From positions 1 through 5,722 of the forward strand of contig SFQZ01000135.1 of assembly GCA_004562915.1 (NCBI GenBank): a DNA stretch of 5,722 bases. Direction: 5' to 3'. The stretch is from a bacterium (GTDB taxonomy: Bacteria > Bacillota_A > Clostridia > Lachnospirales > Lachnospiraceae). Both the position numbers and the translations under genes were made by a program. This document shows, piece by piece, positions 1 through 5,722 of the stretch (positions within the stretch are counted from its first letter, which is position 1; the number at the start of each line of letters is the position of its first letter). Under the pieces are notes generated by a model. The model had not been told where the DNA came from, searched no databases, and saw only the letters and a program-made list of their open reading frames with translations.

Positions 1-8
1 TGATACAA

Positions 9-15
9 AGGAAGG
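9..15 (+). promoter_or_regulatory. Ribosome binding site of the PqqD-family gene
   Basis: An AGGAAGG purine run lies 9 bases before the ATG at 25 and fits a Shine-Dalgarno site, which supports that start. The 24 bases before the ATG contain no -35/-10 promoter pair. The TGA at positions 1-3 could be the stop codon of an upstream gene. The gene is therefore probably internal to an operon that begins outside the window. Confidence 0.6.
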
Positions 16-24
16 AAAGCAGTT

Positions 25-291
25 ATGAAAGTGGATAAAGAGTTTGTTCTTCGAGAAATTGCGGGAGATTATGTGATTATTCCTATAGGCAGAACAGTTC
101 TTTCTTTTAATGGCTTGATTACGGTAAATGAAATAGGTGCATTTCTTTGGAATCTTCTTCAGGAGGATGTGACTAAGGAAGATCTGGTGGCAAAAGTCTT
201 GGATGAATATGAGGTCGATGAGGAAACCGCCCGGGAAGATATTCAGGAATTTTTAGATACGCTTGTGAGCGGGGGAATTCTGGAGAGATAA
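25..291 (+). CDS. PqqD-family peptide-binding protein (RRE-like)
   Basis: This 88-residue protein has the length and pattern of the PqqD family. A short beta-rich N-terminal half (roughly residues 5-32, with YVIIPIG and TVLSFNGLI) is followed by the family signature VNEIGAFLWNLL (about residues 34-45). A winged-helix-like C-terminal half follows, with the typical TKEDLVAKVLDEYEV and a final FLDTLVSGGILE. PqqD-like domains are RiPP recognition elements: they bind a precursor's leader peptide and present it to a modifying enzyme. Stand-alone members also occur in lasso-peptide clusters and in the HPr-rel-A systems found beside exopolysaccharide genes. No signal peptide is visible, so it should be cytoplasmic. 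Its stop is 1 base from the next start, so it is probably co-translated with the Ig-like gene. No precursor or radical SAM partner is in the window, so its substrate is unknown. The family assignment is firm; the role is inferred. Confidence 0.88.
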   Translation: MKVDKEFVLREIAGDYVIIPIGRTVLSFNGLITVNEIGAFLWNLLQEDVTKEDLVAKVLDEYEVDEETAREDIQEFLDTLVSGGILER

Positions 292-292
292 T

Positions 293-1153
293 ATGATAAG
301 ATTTTTGAGAATATTCAGTATAATAGGATGTCTGATGGCCCTTCTTGTATATGGCGGAGTAAGTATTTATACAGAGAATCAGACAGATAAAAATGGTCCG
401 CAGATCAGTATGGAAGAAAAAGAGATTACAGTAAGTACGCAGGACGGCCAGGAAGCCGTCCTTTCCGGTGTTACAGCCATAGATAAAAAAGATGGGGAAG
501 TAACAGACCTATTGGTTGTGGAAAGCTTAAGTAATTTTATTGAGAAGGGATGCAGAGAGGCATCGATAGCTGCTTTTGATAAAGATGGAAATGTTACAAA
601 AAATGTGAGAAAAGTTATTTACAGCGATTATACATCGCCAAGAGTTTCCCTTTCCGGACCGCTTAAGGTACAGATTAACAACTCGGAGGCCTTGATGGAT
701 AAGATATCGGTTATGGATTGTCTGGATGGGGATATTACTTCCAATGTACAGATTACTTCCGAGGAGACAGTTTCTTCCAGCCAACCCGGTGAATACAGAA
801 TGCATCTACAGGTGTCGAACAGTGCAGGTGATGTGGTGGATCTTCCGGTAACGGTAGAGTATTACAGTTCTGCAATGGGAAATACGACACCGCAGATCCT
901 GTTAAATGAATATCTGGTTTATGCGAAAACGGGCTCTCCCCTGAATCCTCTGGACTATGTAAAAGGAATTATATTACGGGGACAGGAATATATCTGGGGT
1001 TCGGATAATCCGCCTGAGATAGGAAAAGAAAGTATTCGGGTTGACAGTCAGGTGGATTATTATACACCCGGGACATATGAAATCTGTTATGCAATACAGG
1101 AGGAGAACGGGACGCAGGGAAAGGTACGTCTTGTTGTGGTAGTGGAAGAGTAG
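293..1153 (+). CDS. Membrane-anchored extracellular protein with Ig-like (DUF5011-type) units
   Basis: The 286-residue product starts with a basic MIRFLR and a hydrophobic stretch at about residues 7-26, giving a signal anchor or uncleaved signal peptide. No lipobox is obvious. The rest should be extracytoplasmic and reads as repeated beta-sandwich units. Unit 1 (about 36-110) carries AIDKKDGEVTD at 62-72. Unit 2 (about 115-191) carries VMDCLDGDITS at 140-150, then QPGEYRMHLQVSNSAGD. Unit 3 (about 199-286) keeps the closing YTPGTYEICYAIQEENG but has lost the DGD loop. The D-x-x-D-G-[DE]-[IV]-T motif followed by GxYxxxxxxxNxAG is typical of DUF5011/HYR-like bacterial Ig folds in surface proteins. 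No sorting signal is visible at the C-terminus. GGAGAG at 282-287, 5 bases before ATG 293, supports the start. Given its neighbours it may be a structural or sensing partner of the polysaccharide machinery, but no enzyme motif is seen and its exact function is unknown. Confidence 0.75.
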   Translation: MIRFLRIFSIIGCLMALLVYGGVSIYTENQTDKNGPQISMEEKEITVSTQDGQEAVLSGVTAIDKKDGEVTDLLVVESLSNFIEKGCREASIAAFDKDGNVTKNVRKVIYSDYTSPRVSLSGPLKVQINNSEALMDKISVMDCLDGDITSNVQITSEETVSSSQPGEYRMHLQVSNSAGDVVDLPVTVEYYSSAMGNTTPQILLNEYLVYAKTGSPLNPLDYVKGIILRGQEYIWGSDNPPEIGKESIRVDSQVDYYTPGTYEICYAIQEENGTQGKVRLVVVVEE

Positions 1154-1165
1154 TGGAGAAATTAC

Positions 1166-2656
1166 ATGCAGGAAAACAGAAGAAATGTAACAGAAAATAA
1201 AGAAATAACGATAGACATAGAATCTATTATCCGTGATGTATTCCGGCAGTGGTGGGTAATCGTGCTGGTTGCCATAGCAGCAGCAGCGATAACAGGTTCT
1301 TTTTTGAAACTAACCTATAAACCTCAGTATACGGCTACTACAACATTTGTTGTGGGAAAAAGCGGTTTCAGTTCCAATGCAGTTGCAGATAATCTGAATT
1401 CTGCACAGAGTATGACAGAGAGATTTTCGCAGATTGCAAACAGCAATATCCTGAAAAAACAGGTTTGTGAAAAACTGGGTCTGAAGAGTTTTGATGCGGA
1501 AGTCAATGTCAGTGTGGTAGAATCGTCAAATCTGATGACTCTTAGCATTAAAGCGGATAATCCACGGATGGCTTATCTGCTCATTCACGGAGTTATGGAC
1601 GGGGTAACGGAGTTGTCCGGTGAATTGATGGACAATATTTCCGTGAGAGTGATTCAGGATTTTGTGATTCCCGTTGCAGCATCCAACCCTCTGAACGTAA
1701 GGAGCGGGATGAAAAAAGCGGCTCTGGCTACGGGCGCTGTGATGATATTACTGTTTGCATTTTTATCATATTGTAAAGATACGATAAAAAATGAAGATGA
1801 AATGAATAAAAAGGTAGATGCCAGACTTTTGGGTACCGTTTATCATGAAAAAAAGCATAAAACATTGCTCTCCCTGAAAAAGAAGAAGTACTATTCCATG
1901 TGTATTGATAATCCGGGATTGAGTTTTGGGTATGTGGAAGCGGTCAGAATGCTGGCGACCAGAGTTCGGCGGGAACTTGAAAAGGACGAAAAAAAAGTTC
2001 TTATGGTTACCAGCGTATCGGAGAATGAAGGAAAGTCTACGATTGCTGCGAATCTTGCTCTGTCTCTTGCACAGGAGGGTTATGCTGTTATTTTGGTGGA
2101 CTGTGATTTTCGTAAACCATCCCAGTACAAAATTTTTGAACTTCCGGAAAAAGAGTGGAAAGGGATTGATCTGGGAGCCATCCTGAGAAACCGGGAAGCA
2201 GTGAAGATCAGGAAAGCAGGGTTGGAGAATAAACTTCGGGTTATTTATAGTGTGAAACCACACAAAAGAATGATGACACAGGACGTAACAGAGTATCTGA
2301 GTAAAATACTGGCGGCTTTGAAGGTGAAGGCGGACTATATTATTCTGGACAGCTCCCCTATGGCTCTTGTGGCAGAAAGTGAGGTTATTGCAAACCTTGC
2401 AGACGCCAGCCTTCTGGTTGTGCAGCAGGATCTGATGGAAGCATGCTATATCAACGATACGATTGACCAGCTGAACCGTACAAATGGTAAGGTTCTGGGA
2501 TGCGTTTATAACAATGTCCGCTCAGGTTTCCTTGGAAAATCCAAAGAGTATGGACATTATTATGGAAAGTATGGACGCGGATATTCATATTCCAGATATG
2601 GTTATTATGATACTGAAAAAAAGAAATCGAAGAAGCCAAAAGAGTCGAAAGAATAG
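1166..2656 (+). CDS. Polysaccharide co-polymerase/BY-kinase (Wzz-CpsD fusion), first copy
   Basis: This 496-residue protein combines both modules that many Firmicutes split into CpsC and CpsD. A Wzz-type chain-length domain lies between transmembrane helices at about residues 30-50 (WWVIVLVAIAAAAITG) and 185-203. The second helix is preceded by a proline-containing stretch, PVAASNPLNV. The cytoplasmic tyrosine kinase domain follows: Walker A SENEGKST (Lys290, Ser291), Walker A' VILVDCDFRKPS (Asp312, Asp314, Arg316) and Walker B YIILDSSPM (Asp395). Nine tyrosines at residues 462-481 form the expected autophosphorylation cluster, before a lysine-rich end. Such proteins control polymer length and export through cycles of autophosphorylation. 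The Walker A has Asn where Gly is usual in GEGKS, and Walker B has DSSP instead of DTPP; the lysine and aspartates are kept, so activity is plausible but unproven. GGAGAA at 1155-1160 supports the start. Its 3' neighbour is a second copy of the same architecture. Confidence 0.9.
   Translation: MQENRRNVTENKEITIDIESIIRDVFRQWWVIVLVAIAAAAITGSFLKLTYKPQYTATTTFVVGKSGFSSNAVADNLNSAQSMTERFSQIANSNILKKQVCEKLGLKSFDAEVNVSVVESSNLMTLSIKADNPRMAYLLIHGVMDGVTELSGELMDNISVRVIQDFVIPVAASNPLNVRSGMKKAALATGAVMILLFAFLSYCKDTIKNEDEMNKKVDARLLGTVYHEKKHKTLLSLKKKKYYSMCIDNPGLSFGYVEAVRMLATRVRRELEKDEKKVLMVTSVSENEGKSTIAANLALSLAQEGYAVILVDCDFRKPSQYKIFELPEKEWKGIDLGAILRNREAVKIRKAGLENKLRVIYSVKPHKRMMTQDVTEYLSKILAALKVKADYIILDSSPMALVAESEVIANLADASLLVVQQDLMEACYINDTIDQLNRTNGKVLGCVYNNVRSGFLGKSKEYGHYYGKYGRGYSYSRYGYYDTEKKKSKKPKESKE
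2549..2608 (+). other. Tyrosine-rich tail of the first BY-kinase
   Basis: Residues 462-481 of the first kinase contain nine tyrosines spaced by glycine, serine and basic residues (YGHYYGKYGRGYSYSRYGYY). Clusters of this kind are the known autophosphorylation sites of BY-kinases, where trans-phosphorylation drives subunit dissociation. Unlike the tail of the second kinase, this one is irregular rather than a clean tandem repeat, and a basic, serine-containing extension follows it. Confidence 0.75.
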
Positions 2657-2660
2657 GAAG
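2655..2660 (+). promoter_or_regulatory. Ribosome binding site overlapping the stop of the first kinase
   Basis: AGGAAG overlaps the TAG stop at 2654-2656 and lies 7 bases before the ATG at 2668. It supports that start and suggests translational coupling of the two kinase genes. Confidence 0.6.
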
Positions 2661-2667
2661 TAAGTTT

Positions 2668-4122
2668 ATGGGAGAACGATATCGCGACGAAGAAAGTATT
2701 GAAGAAAATAAGATAGATCTTTTAGCTGTCATTGGTGATATGATAAAAAGATTTCGGGAAACCTGGTGGCTTTTTCTGATTATTGTTCTTGTAGGAGCCG
2801 GTGCCGGATTTTTGAAAGAAAAAACCAGCTATCACGAGCAGTATGAAGCGACGGCGTCTTTTGTTGTTACCGCAGGTGCCAATGGCAATGTGGTGGCGGG
2901 AAATTATTATAATAAGATTACCACGGAGCAGATGAACGCTACATTTCCTTATATTCTTACAAGCGGTGCATTAAGCAGAGTAGTGGCAAATGATCTGGGA
3001 ATGAGCAGTGTACCGGGAATGATTTCTGCAGAAATGTTGGGAGATACCAATATTTTTCAGATCAAGGTTGTTGCGGCGGATGGTCAGACCGCATATGATA
3101 TTTTGCAGTCTGTCATAAATAATTATCCTCAGGTGGCAAGGTATGTGATCGGGGATACACAGCTGAAGCTTCTGGATGAGACGGGAGTTCCCAGCCAACC
3201 GATGAATCAGCCTTCCTATAAGAGAAGTATTGCTCTGGGAATTGCCGGAGCTTTGTTCCTGTGTCTGCTTATTATGGTTGTTCGGACTGCTGCGAGAACT
3301 ACAGTAAAGAATCAGGATGATTTGAAAAAATTTTTGAATATAAAATATCTTTGCGGTATTCCACAGCTGTATTTTAAAAGAAGAAGTACCCGGCAGAATC
3401 CCAGAATTCTTGTAGACAATCCGGTGATGCCGGATATTTATCTGGAATCTATGGATACTTTGCAGGTGCGTCTTGCCAGAATTATGAAAGAAAAGCAAAT
3501 GAAGACCTTTATGGTCACCAGTGCTCTGGCGGGAGAAGGCAAGACAACAACTGCCTGTAATATTGCGTTGCTGCTGGCTCAGAAGGGATATAAAGTGCTT
3601 TTGCTGGATGGCGATCTCAGAAATCCCTCCGTTGCGAATCTTTTTAAGCTGGACAAAGGAAAAGGCGGTCTCTGTGACGTTCTGGATGGAGAGAAAAAAG
3701 CAGAAGAAGTGATTTGCAGATATGAAGAGACAAGTTTGTATATCATTCCCGGCGGTACTCCGGTTCAGAGAGTGAAACGCTTATATACCAACAATGTACT
3801 GAAAGAATTGGTTCAGAGATATAAAGAAAAAATGGACTTTATTCTGATCGATACACCGCCCTGCGCGATCATGAATGATGCTTCCCTGATTGCTGACAGT
3901 GTAGAAGGCTGTGTTATGGTGATTCGGCAGGATTATGCACGGAGGGATAAGATATTGCTCGGTGCAGAAGTGATAGCTCAGACGGGTACTTTACTGATAG
4001 GATGTGCTATTAATGGTGAGATGACCGGTATCGGAAGTTATGGTTATGGAAAATATGGCTATGGCCGATATGGCTATGGTCGTTATGGCTATGGTAAGTA
4101 TGGGTATGGAAAGAAGAAATAA
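2668..4122 (+). CDS. Polysaccharide co-polymerase/BY-kinase (Wzz-CpsD fusion), second copy
   Basis: The 484-residue product has the same domain order as its upstream neighbour: transmembrane helix 1 at about residues 33-52 (WWLFLIIVLVGAGAGF), an extracytoplasmic Wzz domain, helix 2 at about 187-207, then a cytoplasmic tyrosine kinase domain. The kinase motifs are canonical: Walker A AGEGKTT (Lys292, Thr293), Walker A' LLLDGDLRNPS (Asp314, Asp316, Arg318) and Walker B FILIDTPPC (Asp395). The C-terminus is a regular tyrosine/glycine repeat (residues 458-482), the likely autophosphorylation tail. The region before Walker A, where BY-kinases usually carry ExxRxxR for ring assembly, reads ESMDTLQ (from Glu260), so both arginines are absent. 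The two kinases differ too much to be a recent duplication. They may form hetero-oligomers or act on different polymer steps, which is inference. No CpsB/Wzb-type phosphatase is present in the window. Confidence 0.9.
   Translation: MGERYRDEESIEENKIDLLAVIGDMIKRFRETWWLFLIIVLVGAGAGFLKEKTSYHEQYEATASFVVTAGANGNVVAGNYYNKITTEQMNATFPYILTSGALSRVVANDLGMSSVPGMISAEMLGDTNIFQIKVVAADGQTAYDILQSVINNYPQVARYVIGDTQLKLLDETGVPSQPMNQPSYKRSIALGIAGALFLCLLIMVVRTAARTTVKNQDDLKKFLNIKYLCGIPQLYFKRRSTRQNPRILVDNPVMPDIYLESMDTLQVRLARIMKEKQMKTFMVTSALAGEGKTTTACNIALLLAQKGYKVLLLDGDLRNPSVANLFKLDKGKGGLCDVLDGEKKAEEVICRYEETSLYIIPGGTPVQRVKRLYTNNVLKELVQRYKEKMDFILIDTPPCAIMNDASLIADSVEGCVMVIRQDYARRDKILLGAEVIAQTGTLLIGCAINGEMTGIGSYGYGKYGYGRYGYGRYGYGKYGYGKKK
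4039..4113 (+). repeat. Five 15-bp units encoding YGYG(K/R) in the second kinase tail
   Basis: Five in-frame pentapeptide units (YGYGK, YGYGR, YGYGR, YGYGK, YGYGK) occupy residues 458-482, followed by KK and the stop. They supply ten tyrosines. The tyrosine codon is always TAT, while glycine and basic codons vary between units (GGT/GGC/GGG/GGA; AAA/CGA/CGT/AAG). The repeat therefore looks maintained at the protein level rather than freshly duplicated at the DNA level. It lies within the second kinase gene. Confidence 0.9.
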
Positions 4123-4143
4123 CAGACGCGGAAGGTTTGCGTT

Positions 4144-4149
4144 GGGAAG
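4144..4149 (+). promoter_or_regulatory. Ribosome binding site deciding the start of the S24/S26 gene
   Basis: GGGAAG lies 7 bases before the ATG at 4157. The reading frame is open further upstream, to an ATG at 4040, but that part lies across the kinase tail repeat and encodes only a methionine-rich artefact. The site favours 4157 over 4040. An ATG at 4106, overlapping the kinase stop, is a less likely alternative. Confidence 0.5.
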
Positions 4150-4156
4150 AAATCAA

Positions 4157-4618
4157 ATGGAATGTGGAAAAAGAATTGTTGATATTCATCAATACATACC
4201 TGTTTTACAGGAAATTATGGAAGAAGGAAAAGAGGTTTCTCTGACAGTCACCGGAAACAGTATGTCACCGCTTTTGATTCATGGAAGAGATCAGGTGCTG
4301 ATGTGTAAAGGCGATGGTATCTGGAAACAAGGCGATATTGCTTTTTTCCAGAGAAAGACCGGCGAATATATTATGCATCGGATCTGTAAGGTGGACCAGT
4401 TGGGAAGATGCTATTTTGTAGGTGATGCGCAGAGTTGGATCGAAGGACCAATAGAACCGGAACAGATTTTTGCAAAAATTATAGCGGTCAACCGCAAAGG
4501 AAAATGGATTCGGCCGGGCGATTTTTGGTGGGAGTTTTTTGAACATGTATGGATTCGGATGATTCCCTGGCGCCAGACGATAAATAAGATTTACAGCAGG
4601 TTAAGAAAGCTGGTATAG
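4157..4618 (+). CDS. S24/S26-family signal-peptidase-like protease
   Basis: From the ATG at 4157 the protein has 153 residues. It shows the order of signal peptidase motifs: SLTVTGNSMSPLL with probable nucleophile Ser35, GDIAFF at about 58-63, YIMHRI with His74, and FVGDAQS with Asp90. A histidine in place of the lysine general base, in an M-H-R-I context, matches the ER/SipW-type (Ser-His-Asp) branch rather than the Ser-Lys bacterial type. The GD motif is not followed by the usual second aspartate. No N-terminal membrane helix is present. The tryptophan-rich C-terminal part (WWEFFEHVWIRMIPW) could associate with the membrane instead. The family cleaves signal or leader peptides or performs S24-type self-cleavage. 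Beside a PqqD protein, processing of a peptide made by this operon is a reasonable inference, but its substrate is not in the window. It is 34 bases from the kinase stop and 10 bases before the next gene. Confidence 0.8.
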   Translation: MECGKRIVDIHQYIPVLQEIMEEGKEVSLTVTGNSMSPLLIHGRDQVLMCKGDGIWKQGDIAFFQRKTGEYIMHRICKVDQLGRCYFVGDAQSWIEGPIEPEQIFAKIIAVNRKGKWIRPGDFWWEFFEHVWIRMIPWRQTINKIYSRLRKLV

Positions 4619-4628
4619 GAGATAAAAG

Positions 4629-5609
4629 ATGGCTGATAAAAAGGATTCAATGGAGTTGGAACTGGAAATGATTCTGAGTGCATGGGATCAGGATGAGAAT
4701 AAGGAATCTGATGTACCTCAGACCGAAAAAGAACAGAAAAGGGAGAAGCAGGCAGATACCGGGACAAAGAAGAAAGAGGTTCCACAAAAAGAAAAAGCCC
4801 GGGAACAGAAGCGTGAGAAAAACGAAAAGAATGTCTCAAAAAAGAACTCCAGCCATAAAAAGTCGGGAGAAACTTGTAAAATTGTGGTTACGGTTATTTT
4901 AGGCGTTGTTTTATGTCTGATAGTTATGTCAGCTTGTTTTATGGGAATATATTGGAAGGGAAAAAATCACATGACATCTTTTGATGGTATGGTCTTTCGG
5001 GTTCCGGAAGAAGTGACGGCTTTTTCGAATAATAATGGTCGAACCATCAGCTATGAGGATAAGGAGTATCAACGACGGACCGGCACAACAAATATTTTAC
5101 TGATTGGAAAAAATTCGAATTACACATTTTCAACAGTGGTTGTGAATTTTGATGAGAAATCAAACTCGTTTCGAACTATGGCTGTCCCGGCTTCCTTACT
5201 GGCGATTGATTATAGTTCTGCCATGAATTATTCTGACATTGCGGATTATGTTTCCGATTATCTGTGCGGTTTGTCGATCCAGGGGTATATGGTTCTTGAT
5301 ATGCAGGTGGTGGATGGCTATCTGGATGCTAAAACAGATCAGATTACAGATCAGCTTCAAATGGAAAAACTGGTAAAGTTTGTCGATAAAGTTACGGACA
5401 GTGCATCCGAAGATTGGACGGTTCCTGCGGAAGTGATGAAAATGTTTGGAAATTCGTTCAGTACCAATATGTCACTTGCAGATTTATGTTATATATATCG
5501 ATTGCATGTGACATGCAGCGATTCGTCAGCAAATGAATTTACTGAGCCTACGGATATTCATATGGTCTTCCAACAATATTTGAATACATTTTATGAAATC
5601 AGTTCATGA
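4629..5609 (+). CDS. LCP-like (LytR-CpsA-Psr) membrane protein, probably degenerate
   Basis: The 326-residue product has a cytoplasmic N-terminus that is very rich in lysine and glutamate (about residues 33-80), one transmembrane helix (about 84-107, starting IVVTVILGVVLCLIVM), and an extracytoplasmic domain. That domain tracks the LCP pattern: TNILLIG (154-160), a strand-turn-strand VVVNFDEKSNSFRTMAVP (ending at Pro187), then LCGLSIQGYMVLDMQVVDGYLD, which corresponds to the family's Gi-idyyv-vdm-av-lvD region. LCP enzymes transfer wall polymers such as capsule or teichoic acid from lipid carriers to peptidoglycan. Here the usual aspartate after the first glycine reads Lys-Asn, no R-x-D is seen after it, and the S-[IV]-P-R-D signature reads VPAS, so the phosphate-binding arginines seem missing. 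A non-catalytic or regulatory role is likely (inference). AGGAG at 4617-4621, overlapping the previous stop, supports the start. It is the last gene before the hairpin. Confidence 0.65.
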   Translation: MADKKDSMELELEMILSAWDQDENKESDVPQTEKEQKREKQADTGTKKKEVPQKEKAREQKREKNEKNVSKKNSSHKKSGETCKIVVTVILGVVLCLIVMSACFMGIYWKGKNHMTSFDGMVFRVPEEVTAFSNNNGRTISYEDKEYQRRTGTTNILLIGKNSNYTFSTVVVNFDEKSNSFRTMAVPASLLAIDYSSAMNYSDIADYVSDYLCGLSIQGYMVLDMQVVDGYLDAKTDQITDQLQMEKLVKFVDKVTDSASEDWTVPAEVMKMFGNSFSTNMSLADLCYIYRLHVTCSDSSANEFTEPTDIHMVFQQYLNTFYEISS

Positions 5610-5658
5610 GCTGGAGTGGTAAGAAAAAAGGGGCTGTCGGGAAATAGATAGTTCTACA

Positions 5659-5711
5659 CAGGGGCAGATGTGATCCATGCGGATCACATCTGCCCCTGAA
5701 ATTTATCTTTT
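5659..5711 (+). terminator. Perfect 18-bp hairpin, probable operon terminator
   Basis: The left arm at 5659-5676 (CAGGGGCAGATGTGATCC) pairs perfectly with the right arm at 5681-5698 around a 4-base ATGC loop. It lies about 50 bases after the last stop codon. The following AAATTTATCTTTT is T-rich but interrupted, so it is a weaker than usual Rho-independent U-tract. Position and stem strength argue for a terminator. An alternative is part of a small palindromic repeat or the edge of a mobile element, because A-rich sequence and GGGGCTGTC occur just upstream at 5624-5638. Confidence 0.65.
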
Positions 5712-5722
5712 AAAAAGAAAAA

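Noticed and set aside
1..24. Possible promoter at the left edge
   Set aside because: Only a ribosome binding site is visible; there is no -10/-35 pair and too little sequence. The first gene is probably internal to a longer operon.
1766..2263. Reverse-strand ORF of 165 codons
   Set aside because: It lies entirely antisense to the conserved kinase domain of the first BY-kinase, has no recognisable domain and is best explained as a shadow.
2971..3498. Reverse-strand ORF of 175 codons
   Set aside because: It is antisense to the Wzz and linker regions of the second kinase and shows no family features.
4040..4156. Upstream extension of the S24/S26 gene in the same frame
   Set aside because: It overlaps the kinase tail repeat and encodes a low-complexity Met/Ala/Val string that is just the YGYGK repeat read in another frame. 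No proper ribosome binding site precedes 4040, whereas one precedes 4157.
4010..4192. Reverse-strand ORF with a histidine-rich HSH/HNH pattern, suggestive of a metal-binding peptide
   Set aside because: It is the antisense reading of the TAT-GGN repeat; the pattern follows from the repeat codons and the ORF lies across the end of the kinase gene.
4678..4902. Plus-strand ORF with a highly basic product, like a small nucleic-acid-binding protein
   Set aside because: It is the +1-frame shadow of the lysine/glutamate-rich tail of the LCP-like gene; the A/G-rich codons read as Arg/Lys in any frame.

Overview
The window is one strand of a tightly packed operon (all genes on +, gaps of 1, 12, 11, 34 and 10 bases) followed by a strong hairpin near the right edge. 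AT-leaning composition, GGAG-type ribosome binding sites, LCP/BY-kinase cell-envelope genes and the protein style suggest a Clostridia-class Firmicute, most likely Lachnospiraceae (Blautia/Ruminococcus-like). That placement is inference; no marker gene is present.

Layout. Positions 25-291 encode a small PqqD-family protein (RRE/peptide-chaperone fold). Positions 293-1153 encode a membrane-anchored extracytoplasmic protein with two DGD/DGE-type Ig-like units and a weaker third. Positions 1166-2656 and 2668-4122 encode two tandem one-piece polysaccharide co-polymerase/bacterial tyrosine kinases (Wzz domain plus CpsD/Wzc-like kinase domain), each ending in a tyrosine-rich tail. The second tail is a clean five-unit YGYG(K/R) repeat. 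Positions 4157-4618 encode a small S24/S26-type signal-peptidase-like protein with a Ser-His-Asp arrangement and no N-terminal membrane anchor. Positions 4629-5609 encode a single-pass membrane protein with a highly charged cytoplasmic tail and an extracellular domain that looks like a degenerate LytR-CpsA-Psr (LCP) domain lacking the usual catalytic signature. A perfect 18-bp inverted repeat at 5659-5698 probably closes the transcription unit.

How it may fit together. The BY-kinases and the LCP-like protein are the chain-length control and wall-attachment classes of an exopolysaccharide/capsule locus; the Ig-like protein would sit in the same extracellular space. PqqD-type and S26-type proteins are not standard capsule genes. 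Their presence suggests that a peptide-handling step (binding and cleaving a precursor) is built into the envelope locus. The window begins inside the operon, since no promoter is visible before the first gene, and no glycosyltransferase, flippase, polymerase, phosphatase, radical SAM enzyme or precursor peptide is seen here. These would have to lie upstream.
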